The notes beneath the pieces were generated by a model. It had not been told where the DNA came from. It worked only from the letters and a program-made list of their open reading frames with translations, and did no database searches. A DNA stretch of 17,535 bases from JAPLGE01 sp964355545. Lineage in GTDB: Bacteria > Bipolaricaulota > Bipolaricaulia > UBA7950 > UBA9294. Below, piece after piece: positions 12,187 to 17,535 of the stretch (its first letter is position 1; the number at the start of each line of letters is the position of its first letter). The stretch covers positions 1 through 17,535 of the forward strand of contig CAYHEK010000031.1 in assembly GCA_964355545.1 (NCBI GenBank). The letters are read 5' to 3'. The translations under genes and the position numbers were made by a program.

Positions 12187-13605
12187 TCAGGCTTTCCTTG
12201 AGAGGTCCTGGATCACTTCTCGTACGAACTCCACCTTGCTCTTTGAGTCCTCGGCGAGGAAGCGGACGTCCTCGCGGGTCGGCGTGTAGTCTGCCGCGGT
12301 CTTGGTCGCCTTCTCGATGTAGGAGCGGCGGATCTTCTGGAGATCGAGGTCCTCAACATGGATTTGCTCAGGTCCCTCGGGGATGACGATCGCCTTCCCG
12401 GGGACGTTCTCGCGCGGGTCGCCGCGCCGCACCGCGACTCCGTTCTCCTTGGCGAAGGTGAGCTGGGAGGAGGGGAGCTTCCCCGCGCCGGTGTACTCCG
12501 TCTCCTGGACGACGAGGATCTGGTCCTTGTCCATCTCCTTTGCGATCGCGAGGGCGGCGGTGAGGGAGGTGTTCCCCGCCGGCCCGCGGTCGAGGCCCTC
12601 GAGCTTCGCGAGGAGCTCGGTCCCGTAGAAGACCTCCCCTTGGGAGACGAGGACCGACCGGTCGAGGTAGCGAAGCTGCCGCGCGGCGTTGCGCGGAACG
12701 TCCGTCCGGTCAGGCCAGGTCATGAACGGGACGGCAAACCCGGAGTGGCCGGTGGTGAAGGACTTCTTGTTGAAGTCCTGGTCGCTTGCCATGTGCAGGC
12801 CGCGCAGGTCGACGGAGGCGCCCAGGATGAGGGTCTTCGTGCTCCCCGCCTTGGCGAGTCCCCGCGCCGTCCCGGTGATGTTCCCGCCGCCTGCCGTCGT
12901 CACGACGACCGCGTCGGGGAAGCGGCCCTCGCGGGCCTTCATTTCGGTGGCGATCTCGTAGCCGAGCGTCTCGATCCCGAGGACCGCGGCGGGGATGTAC
13001 AGGGAGGCGCTCGCGTAGCCCGTCTCCTCGGTGATGCGCAGCATGAGGTAGAAGAGCTCCGGCCCGACCGTGAGCTGCCACACTTCGGCGCCGTACGCCT
13101 CGCAGGTCCGCGTCTTCTCGAGGATCTCCGGTTGTCCGACCTTGCGGCTGTCGTAGACCTCCTGCAGGATGATCGCCTTGAGGCCGCGCTTGGCCGCCTG
13201 CGAGGCGACCGCCGCCGCGTAGTTCCCCGAGCTTGCGCAGACGACGCCCTTGTACCCGAGCCTCGCCGCGTGGTAGACGCAGAGGGAGGCGCGGCGGTCC
13301 TTGAAGCTTCCGCTTGGGTTCGAGCGCTCGTCCTTCAAGAAGATCCGCGCGCCCTTCCCGGCCGGAGAGACGGAGCGGATGAGCGCGGTGATGTTCTTCA
13401 GTTCCACAAGCGGCGTGTCTCCCACGCCCGTCTCCCGCTGGATCGTTTGCACCTCGGGAAGGGAGTAGCCGGGCGAGCGCATCAGCCTCTCGTAGTCGAA
13501 GGCGATCGGCGAGAGTTCGAACGCCGCGTAGTCGAGGCCGACCGCCCTCTTCAGGATCTCACCTCGCCGCGCCATCACCGCGGCGTAGCTTTTATCGGCC
13601 GGCAT
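12187..13605 (-). CDS. ortB: 2-amino-4-ketopentanoate thiolase, beta subunit
   Basis: This 472-residue fold-type II PLP enzyme superficially resembles threonine synthase. With OrtA it cleaves 2-amino-4-ketopentanoate using CoA into acetyl-CoA and D-alanine, in the oxidative branch of ornithine fermentation. The PLP lysine is K102 in NPSGSFKDRRAS. S-S-G-N-Y (125-129) and the phosphate loop A-G-G-G-N-I-T-G (238-245) complete the cofactor site. The N-terminal Y-S-L-P-E-V-Q-T-I-Q-R-E-T-G-V-G and the ASVDLRGLHMASDQDFNKKS and F-T-T-G-H-S-G-F regions match my memory of clostridial OrtB closely and are not seen in threonine synthases. The ATG overlaps the end of ortA by 14 bases, as expected for obligate subunits. 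Substrate identity in this organism is inferred from family. Confidence 0.9.
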   Translation of the reverse strand: MPADKSYAAVMARRGEILKRAVGLDYAAFELSPIAFDYERLMRSPGYSLPEVQTIQRETGVGDTPLVELKNITALIRSVSPAGKGARIFLKDERSNPSGSFKDRRASLCVYHAARLGYKGVVCASSGNYAAAVASQAAKRGLKAIILQEVYDSRKVGQPEILEKTRTCEAYGAEVWQLTVGPELFYLMLRITEETGYASASLYIPAAVLGIETLGYEIATEMKAREGRFPDAVVVTTAGGGNITGTARGLAKAGSTKTLILGASVDLRGLHMASDQDFNKKSFTTGHSGFAVPFMTWPDRTDVPRNAARQLRYLDRSVLVSQGEVFYGTELLAKLEGLDRGPAGNTSLTAALAIAKEMDKDQILVVQETEYTGAGKLPSSQLTFAKENGVAVRRGDPRENVPGKAIVIPEGPEQIHVEDLDLQKIRRSYIEKATKTAADYTPTREDVRFLAEDSKSKVEFVREVIQDLSRKA

Positions 13606-13915
13606 CCCGAGCTCCTTTCTCCAGGCGCTCCCTCGCCTCCAGGCTCGCCTGGATCAGTTCTACGGGAGGCCTCCCGAAGCCGTGATCGTAGGCGGGCTCG
13701 ACCGCGACCAGGGGCCCCGAGACCTCGCGGCCGATGAAGGTCTCGATCCTGACTGTCTCTCCGACCTTCGCTCGGTCCTCGAGGAGGAACCCTTTGAGCC
13801 AGGCCTCGTAGGGGACTCTCCGCGTGCAGTCCGGGATCGTCTCCGGCCGCTCGCCGGGGGCGAGGATCACCTGGTGGATCTGGACGAGGTCGCCCTTGCG
13901 CGCCTCCTCTCTCAT
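13592..13915 (-). CDS. ortA: 2-amino-4-ketopentanoate thiolase, alpha subunit
   Basis: This 107-residue protein is the typical size of OrtA. The features are GDLVQIHQVILAPGERP, then C-T-R-R-V-P-Y-E-A-W-L-K-G-F-L-L, then G-E-T-V-R-I-E-T-F-I-G-R-E-V-S-G, and the closing Y-D-H-G-F-G-R-P-P-V-E-L. These are the conserved stretches of the small OrtA subunit of the ornithine-fermentation thiolase. It pairs with OrtB, whose start lies inside this gene. A GGGGG stretch 3-4 bases before the ATG serves as ribosome-binding site, and the preceding stop is only 9 bases away. The small subunit is required for thiolase activity in the clostridial enzyme; its exact mechanistic part I cannot read from sequence. 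Confidence 0.9.
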   Translation of the reverse strand: MREEARKGDLVQIHQVILAPGERPETIPDCTRRVPYEAWLKGFLLEDRAKVGETVRIETFIGREVSGPLVAVEPAYDHGFGRPPVELIQASLEARERLEKGARDAGR

Positions 13916-13924
13916 CGGACCCCC

Positions 13925-14416
13925 TTAGTCGTTCCGGCCCCAGCCAAGTTGCTGCATCATGGTGTAGGAGTCCCAGTGGTCTCGGATGTACTTGAGCTTC
14001 CCGTTCTCCACGATCGCCACCTGACAGTACATGCAGTCAAACGGCTTCCCCGGACCCGGCGCGCCGAAGTACTCCCCGGTCATCGTCCCCGAGATGCGAC
14101 CCACGTTCACGACCGTGTTCCCCTGGACGATGAACTGTTCGACGTAGACGGTGAAGTCGGGGGAGGCCTTCACCCACCCCTCGGCGAACGCCTTCATCCC
14201 GGCGAGCCCCTTCGCCGGAGGGAGGGTGATGTCGTGGTAGACGATGTCCTCGTCACAGATCGAGTAGAGCGTCTCAAGGTCGTGCCGGTCCCACGAGCGA
14301 AGCTCTGTCAGCACGACCTCGAGTGACACCTTCTCCTCGGGGGTGAAGTCCCCCAGCTCGCCCACGTCCTTGTAGATCAGGTTCTCCGCGGTCCTGTGGG
14401 CCTTCTTCCCTGCCAT
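13925..14416 (-). CDS. NTF2/SnoaL-like protein with CxxC (first copy, next to ortA)
   Basis: This 163-residue protein has a short N-terminal extension and an NTF2-like domain at about 30-155: LRSWDRHDLETLYS, then the dyad-like I-V-Y-H-D-I, then AKGLAGMKAFAEGW, V-E-Q-F-I-V-Q-G-N, then C-M-Y-C-Q-V-A-I-V-E-N-G-K-L-K-Y and R-D-H-W-D-S. It is a close paralogue of the next gene upstream. The Y-H-D and the buried CxxC strand are shared by both copies and not by ordinary SnoaL proteins I know, so a thiol or metal role is possible. The ATG at 14416 is supported by GGAGG 7 bases upstream and excludes the longer upstream frame. It sits 20 bases after its paralogue and 9 bases before ortA. The substrate is unknown. 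Confidence 0.75.
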   Translation of the reverse strand: MAGKKAHRTAENLIYKDVGELGDFTPEEKVSLEVVLTELRSWDRHDLETLYSICDEDIVYHDITLPPAKGLAGMKAFAEGWVKASPDFTVYVEQFIVQGNTVVNVGRISGTMTGEYFGAPGPGKPFDCMYCQVAIVENGKLKYIRDHWDSYTMMQQLGWGRND

Positions 14417-14436
14417 TCCCTTCCTCCTTCTTCGGT

Positions 14437-14943
14437 TCACTCCGCGCCCAACCGGCCCGTCGCGCGCATCAGGGCGGCCGAGTCCCAGTAGTCGCGGACG
14501 TACTTGAGCTTTCCGTTCTCCACGATTGCAACCTGGCAGAAGAGACACTCGACCGACCGGTCGTCTCCGGGCCGTCCGCGGAAGCCCCCGCCGAGGGTGC
14601 CGCGGAGGCGCCCCATGCTCGCGACGGAGTTCCCCTCTACGACGAACCGCTCGACCTGGATTCGCAGATCCGGGACCGCCGCCAGCCGCTCCTCGGCGAG
14701 CGCGCGCACGCCGACACGCCCCTTCGCCGCGAAGCGGGGCACGTCGTGATAGACAATCCTCTCGTCGAAGAGCGCAAGGAGCCTCTCGAGGTCGTGGCCA
14801 TCCCAGGCGCGAAGCTCCGCCTGGACGGCGCGGAGGGCTCCTTCTTCCTCTTTCGTGAAGGGAGCCATTTCCTTAGGTTCCTCACGGAGGAGGTCCTCCA
14901 CCTTAGGGAACTCCGCCCTCCTACCTTGCGGGCGGCCCGTCAT
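14437..14943 (-). CDS. NTF2/SnoaL-like protein with CxxC (second copy, next to livF)
   Basis: This 168-residue paralogue of the 13925-14416 protein shares A-W-D-G-H-D-L-E, I-V-Y-H-D-V, A-K-G-R-V-G-V, V-E-G-N-S-V, C-L-F-C-Q-V-A-I-V-E-N-G-K-L-K-Y and R-D-Y-W-D-S. The shared runs are long enough to indicate recent tandem duplication or a conserved heteromer. The ATG overlaps the livF stop by four bases (ATGA), so it is translationally coupled to the transporter. An internal ATG at 14868 is possible, but the paralogue also has about 25 residues before the domain, which favours 14943. A SnoaL-type isomerase, cyclase or hydratase, or a binding protein, is possible; function is not established. Confidence 0.75.
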   Translation of the reverse strand: MTGRPQGRRAEFPKVEDLLREEPKEMAPFTKEEEGALRAVQAELRAWDGHDLERLLALFDERIVYHDVPRFAAKGRVGVRALAEERLAAVPDLRIQVERFVVEGNSVASMGRLRGTLGGGFRGRPGDDRSVECLFCQVAIVENGKLKYVRDYWDSAALMRATGRLGAE

Positions 14944-15650
14944 TTCGCCACACCGAGGTGCTGCTCTTTCACCGACTCGTTCGTCGCGAGATCCGTGGGC
15001 GTCCCCTCGTAGACGATCTTTCCCTTGGAGATGACGTAGACGTAGTCCGCAACGGCGAGGGCCATCGTGATGTTCTGCTCGACGAGGAGGATCGAGAGGC
15101 CGGTCTCCTTCAGTTCGGTGATCGTCCTCCCGATGTCCTTGACGAGCATCGGCGCCAGGCCCTCCGAGGGCTCATCGAGGAGGAAGAGGTCCGGGTTCGT
15201 CATCAGGGCGCGCGCGATGGAGAGCATCTGTTGCTCGCCTCCGCTCAAGGAAGTTCCCTTCAGCTTCGAGCGATCCTTCAGGACCGGGTATTTCGTGTAG
15301 ATTCGATCGAGGCCCCAGCCTACCCCTTTTCCGTTCTTGCGGTTCCGCGCGGCCATGGTCAGGTTCTCCTCGACGCTCAGCGAGGGGAAGATCCGTCTCC
15401 CCTGGGGGCAGAGGGCGATCCCCATCGCCGCCCGTCGGTAGGCGGGCCAGGAGGTCACGTTCTTTCCCTTGAAGCGGACCTCCCCGCGCCGGGGGGGAGT
15501 GAATCCGATGATCGAGCGGATGGTCGTCGTCTTTCCCATCCCGTTCCGGCCGAGGAGGGCCACGGCCGTCCCCTCCTCGACCTTGAGTGAGAGGCCCTGC
15601 AGGATGTAGCTCTCCCCGTAGTAGGTGTGAATGTCAGAGACTTCCAGCAC
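14940..15650 (-). CDS. livF: Branched-chain-type amino-acid ABC transporter ATPase LivF
   Basis: This 236-residue ATPase shows Walker A GRNGMGKTT (34-42), the signature LSGGE (135-139), Walker B LFLLDEP (155-161) and L-L-V-E-Q-N in place of the usual switch histidine, which is normal for LivF. It powers a HAAT-family importer together with LivG, on the cytoplasmic face. Translation begins at GTG inside the end of livG (17-base overlap), with GGAGG (plus 15660-15664) about 9 bases before it. The substrate of this family ranges from Leu/Ile/Val to short amides, urea and other amino acids, so it should not be assumed to be branched-chain amino acids here. The stop overlaps the next NTF2-like gene, tying import to the catabolic genes. 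Confidence 0.93.
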   Translation of the reverse strand: MLEVSDIHTYYGESYILQGLSLKVEEGTAVALLGRNGMGKTTTIRSIIGFTPPRRGEVRFKGKNVTSWPAYRRAAMGIALCPQGRRIFPSLSVEENLTMAARNRKNGKGVGWGLDRIYTKYPVLKDRSKLKGTSLSGGEQQMLSIARALMTNPDLFLLDEPSEGLAPMLVKDIGRTITELKETGLSILLVEQNITMALAVADYVYVISKGKIVYEGTPTDLATNESVKEQHLGVAK

Positions 15651-16401
15651 GGTTCGTCCCCTCCTCGCTCCCGATGTAGATCTCGCGCACGCGCGCGTCG
15701 GCCTGGATCTCCTCGGGCCTCCCGTCTGCCAGGAGCTTCCCGTAGTAGAGGACCACGATCCGCTCCGCGACCCCGAAGATGACGTCCATGTCGTGCGCCA
15801 CGACGATCGTCGTGATGTGCTTGGGGAGGCTGTTGATGACCTCGATCATGTCCCCGCACTCGCCGCTCGTCAGGCCGCAACTGGGCTCGTCGAGGAGGAG
15901 GAGCTTGGGATCACAGGCGAGGCTGAGGGCGATCTCGAGGCGCCGCTGCTCGCCGTAGGAGAGGTTCTGCACGAGCTCCTCCTTCATCTCCCGCAGGCCT
16001 GCCGACTCGAGGGCCGAGCCGACCTTGTCCATCAGGTCCGAATAGGACTGGACCGAGCGGAAGGTCTGGAAGCGCGACCCCCGCAGCCCGTGCACCGTGA
16101 GGATGGCGTTGTCCTCGACCGTGATGTTTTGGTAGACGCTCATGATCTGAAACGACCGGGCGATCCCGCGCTGCGCGCGGGCGTGCACGGGAAGTCCTGT
16201 GATGTCCTGTCCGAAGAGATAAATCTTCCCCGAGGTAGGGGCGAGTTGGCCGTTGATCAGGTTGAACGTCGTCGTCTTCCCCGCGCCGTTTGGGCCGATC
16301 AGGACCACCCGCTCCCCCTCCTCCACGGTGAGGGAGACGTCGTCGAGGACGTGCAGGCCACCGAACCGCTTGGACAGGTGATCGAGCCTCAGTGCTTCCA
16401 T
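15634..16401 (-). CDS. livG: Branched-chain-type amino-acid ABC transporter ATPase LivG
   Basis: This 255-residue ATPase shows Walker A GPNGAGKTTT (36-45), Q-loop F-Q-I-M at about 84-87, signature LSYGE (147-151), Walker B LLLLDEP (167-173) and the switch histidine H203 in VVAHDMDV. It is the partner of LivF in the energising dimer of a HAAT importer. The ATG at 16401 is chosen because GGAGG (plus 16409-16413) precedes it and the family starts here; the longer upstream frame lies over livM. It overlaps livM by 13 bases and livF by 17 bases, indicating tight translational coupling. Confidence 0.93.
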   Translation of the reverse strand: MEALRLDHLSKRFGGLHVLDDVSLTVEEGERVVLIGPNGAGKTTTFNLINGQLAPTSGKIYLFGQDITGLPVHARAQRGIARSFQIMSVYQNITVEDNAILTVHGLRGSRFQTFRSVQSYSDLMDKVGSALESAGLREMKEELVQNLSYGEQRRLEIALSLACDPKLLLLDEPSCGLTSGECGDMIEVINSLPKHITTIVVAHDMDVIFGVAERIVVLYYGKLLADGRPEEIQADARVREIYIGSEEGTNRAGSL

Positions 16402-17393
16402 AGCTTCGCCTCCGCCCCTTTCCAGAGCTCTGGCAGGTATACCGCGAGTCCCTTCCTTGCGAACATGATCGCGAGGACGAAGAGTCCTCCCAGGATGAGC
16501 GGCCAGCGTTCGGGGACGAGGACGCTCGAGAAGTACTCGACGAAGACGATTGCCGCCGCCCCGAAGGCCGGTCCCCACAGGGTTCCCGGCCCGCCGATGA
16601 TCACCATCGCCATTGGCAGGAAGGACGTCATGATGTCAAGGTGCGCCGGCTCGATGAACCGGTTCAAGTAGACGAAGAGGACGCCGGCCAGGGCGGCGAA
16701 GGCCCCACCGATCACGAACGCGAGGTACTTGTGCAGCCAGACGTTGTAGCCGAGCGCCTCCATCCGCGCCTCCCCCTCGCGGATCCCTTCAAGGGAGTGG
16801 CCGAACGGCGAGCGGGAGAGCCGGTACTGGAGGAACATGGCGATCGCAAAGACGATGAGCGCGAAGAAGTAGAACGAAAGCTCGGTCCACTGGAACCCCG
16901 CGATCCCGATGTCGGGCCGAGGGAGTCCCGCGATCCCCTGGATCCCCTGCGGGATGTTCAGGTAGGGGGTGTTCCACGCGAGGCTATAGCCCAGGCGGCC
17001 GATGGCGAACGTCAGGATCAGGAAGTAAAGGCCCGAGACGCGCAGGACGATCGGCCCAAACGCGGCCGCCGCGAGCGTCCCCATGAGGATCCCCGCTGCC
17101 CCGGTCAGCCAGAGGGAGTCGATCCCGTAGCGGACCATGAGCACCGCCGCCGTGTACCCGGCGACGCCGAAGTACACCGCCTGGCCGAGGGAGATGAGGC
17201 CGGCGTAGCCGGCGACCACGTTGTAGCTGATGGAGAAGATCGCAAAGATGAGGAACTTCGACATCATCCGCTGCATGAAGGAGGACAAGAAGGTGGGCAT
17301 CACGACGAGGATCGCAAGAGCGAGGAGGATCGGGACGAGTCGGCGGCTCCAGCGGAGCCGCTTCTCTTTTCTTGTTTCTCTCTTTTCGTTCAT
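16389..17393 (-). CDS. livM: Branched-chain-type amino-acid ABC transporter permease LivM
   Basis: This 334-residue integral membrane permease has a basic N-terminus (M-N-E-K-R-E-T-R-K-E-K-R) followed by about ten hydrophobic segments. The family signature YNVVAGYAGLISLGQAVYFG lies at about 57-76, and the conserved cytoplasmic coupling region (G-Y-N-V-W-L-H-K-Y-L-A-F-V-I-G-G-A-F-A-A-L-A-G) is near 214-236. It forms the membrane channel with LivH. The start lies 4 bases after the livH stop, with GGAGG inside the end of livH. The stop overlaps livG by 13 bases. Substrate specificity lies in a periplasmic binding protein not present in the window. Confidence 0.92.
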   Translation of the reverse strand: MNEKRETRKEKRLRWSRRLVPILLALAILVVMPTFLSSFMQRMMSKFLIFAIFSISYNVVAGYAGLISLGQAVYFGVAGYTAAVLMVRYGIDSLWLTGAAGILMGTLAAAAFGPIVLRVSGLYFLILTFAIGRLGYSLAWNTPYLNIPQGIQGIAGLPRPDIGIAGFQWTELSFYFFALIVFAIAMFLQYRLSRSPFGHSLEGIREGEARMEALGYNVWLHKYLAFVIGGAFAALAGVLFVYLNRFIEPAHLDIMTSFLPMAMVIIGGPGTLWGPAFGAAAIVFVEYFSSVLVPERWPLILGGLFVLAIMFARKGLAVYLPELWKGAEAKLWKH

Positions 17394-17397
17394 CGCG

Positions 17398-17535
17398 TCA
17401 GCCCCTCCTCCCGAGGAGTCCCCGCGGCCGGACGACGAGGATGATCACCATGACGAGGTAGATCGTGAACATCGCAAGCTGGGGGAAGAGGACCTTGCCC
17501 AAGTTGTCGACGACGCCGATCAGAAGCCCTCCTAG
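17398..17535 (-). CDS. livH: Branched-chain-type amino-acid ABC transporter permease LivH, C-terminal part
   Basis: The last 45 codons of a gene that enters from the right edge. The visible end reads G-V-V-D-N-L-G-K-V-L-F-P-Q, then a hydrophobic F-T-I-Y-L-V-M-V-I-I-L-V-V, and finishes R-P-R-G-L-L-G-R-R-G. The V-R-P-x-G-L-L/F-G close is the standard C-terminus of LivH-type permeases. Its stop is 4 bases before livM, so it belongs to the same operon. The binding-protein gene and the operon promoter are presumably beyond the edge. Confidence 0.85.
   Translation of the reverse strand, partial: LGGLLIGVVDNLGKVLFPQLAMFTIYLVMVIILVVRPRGLLGRRG

Noticed and set aside
12187..13605. Threonine synthase as the identity of the ortB gene
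   Set aside because: It is the same fold type, but the adjacent overlapping OrtA subunit and OrtB-specific stretches (for example LRGLHMASD and F-T-T-G-H) argue for the thiolase.
10864..13737. Two long plus-strand frames opposite the M28 gene and ortAB
   Set aside because: Both are low-complexity Arg/Asp/Glu/Leu-rich products antisense to genes with complete catalytic motifs and good ribosome-binding sites.
1..17535. CRISPR arrays, tRNA or rRNA genes, integrases and toxin-antitoxin pairs
   Set aside because: I looked for regularly spaced repeats, cloverleaf-like sequences and characteristic proteins and saw none. A covariance-model or HMM scan would be needed to exclude small or divergent cases.
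1..17535. Archaeal origin, suggested by the ADP-forming synthetase
   Set aside because: Consistent GGAGG sites with GTG/ATG starts, the GntR/FCD regulator, sigma70-like promoters and the PrpE, Alr and Liv gene types point to a bacterium. ADP-forming synthetases also occur in bacteria.

Overview
The window is GC-rich and bacterial. Strong GGAGG ribosome-binding sites precede nearly every gene, there are sigma70-like promoter elements, a GntR/FCD regulator and a Sec-type signal peptide. The gene content suggests an amino-acid- or peptide-fermenting bacterium, probably anaerobic: an ADP-forming acyl-CoA synthetase, the OrtAB thiolase of ornithine fermentation, and a branched-chain-type amino-acid ABC importer. 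I cannot name the phylum from sequence alone.

Left part (1-4640). On the minus strand, a GntR/FadR-family regulator lies just upstream of the start of a CoA-acylating methylmalonate-semialdehyde dehydrogenase, which runs off the left edge. Diverging on the plus strand is an ADP-forming acyl-CoA synthetase (beta-alpha fused order, both phospho-histidine motifs present) whose stop overlaps the start of a class I glutamine amidotransferase. The divergent spacer holds a sigma70-like promoter and a GGTCC/GGACC palindrome suited to the regulator. Next comes a monocistronic exported DUF2680-like protein closed by a very good intrinsic terminator. Together, the dehydrogenase would make propionyl- or acetyl-CoA and the synthetase could convert acyl-CoA to acid plus ATP.

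Middle (4640-5236). About 600 bases lack a convincing gene. They hold a promoter-like site, hairpins, two out-of-frame coding-like fragments and a possible mobile-element end. I read this as decayed sequence.

Right part (5237-17535). A minus-strand run of fourteen genes enters from the right edge. In transcription order: livH (partial), livM, livG, livF, two NTF2/SnoaL-like proteins, ortA, ortB, an M28 metallopeptidase, a cysteine-rich protein resembling ATC hydrolases, a third NTF2-like protein, alanine racemase, a flavodoxin, a second ATC-hydrolase-like protein and a PrpE-type acyl-CoA synthetase. From livH to the flavodoxin, spacings range from -17 to +20 bases, so this is one operon; gaps of 88 and 127 bases precede the last two genes.

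The clearest biochemical thread is OrtAB plus Alr. OrtAB cleaves 2-amino-4-ketopentanoate with CoA into acetyl-CoA and D-alanine, and Alr would turn D-alanine into L-alanine. The usual upstream ornithine genes (aminomutase OraS/OraE, dehydrogenase Ord, ornithine racemase) are absent here. Their places are taken by transporters, a peptidase or amidase, two paralogous Cys-rich proteins and NTF2-like proteins carrying an unusual CxxC. This could be a distinct route into the OrtAB step, or a rearranged ornithine pathway with the other genes elsewhere.
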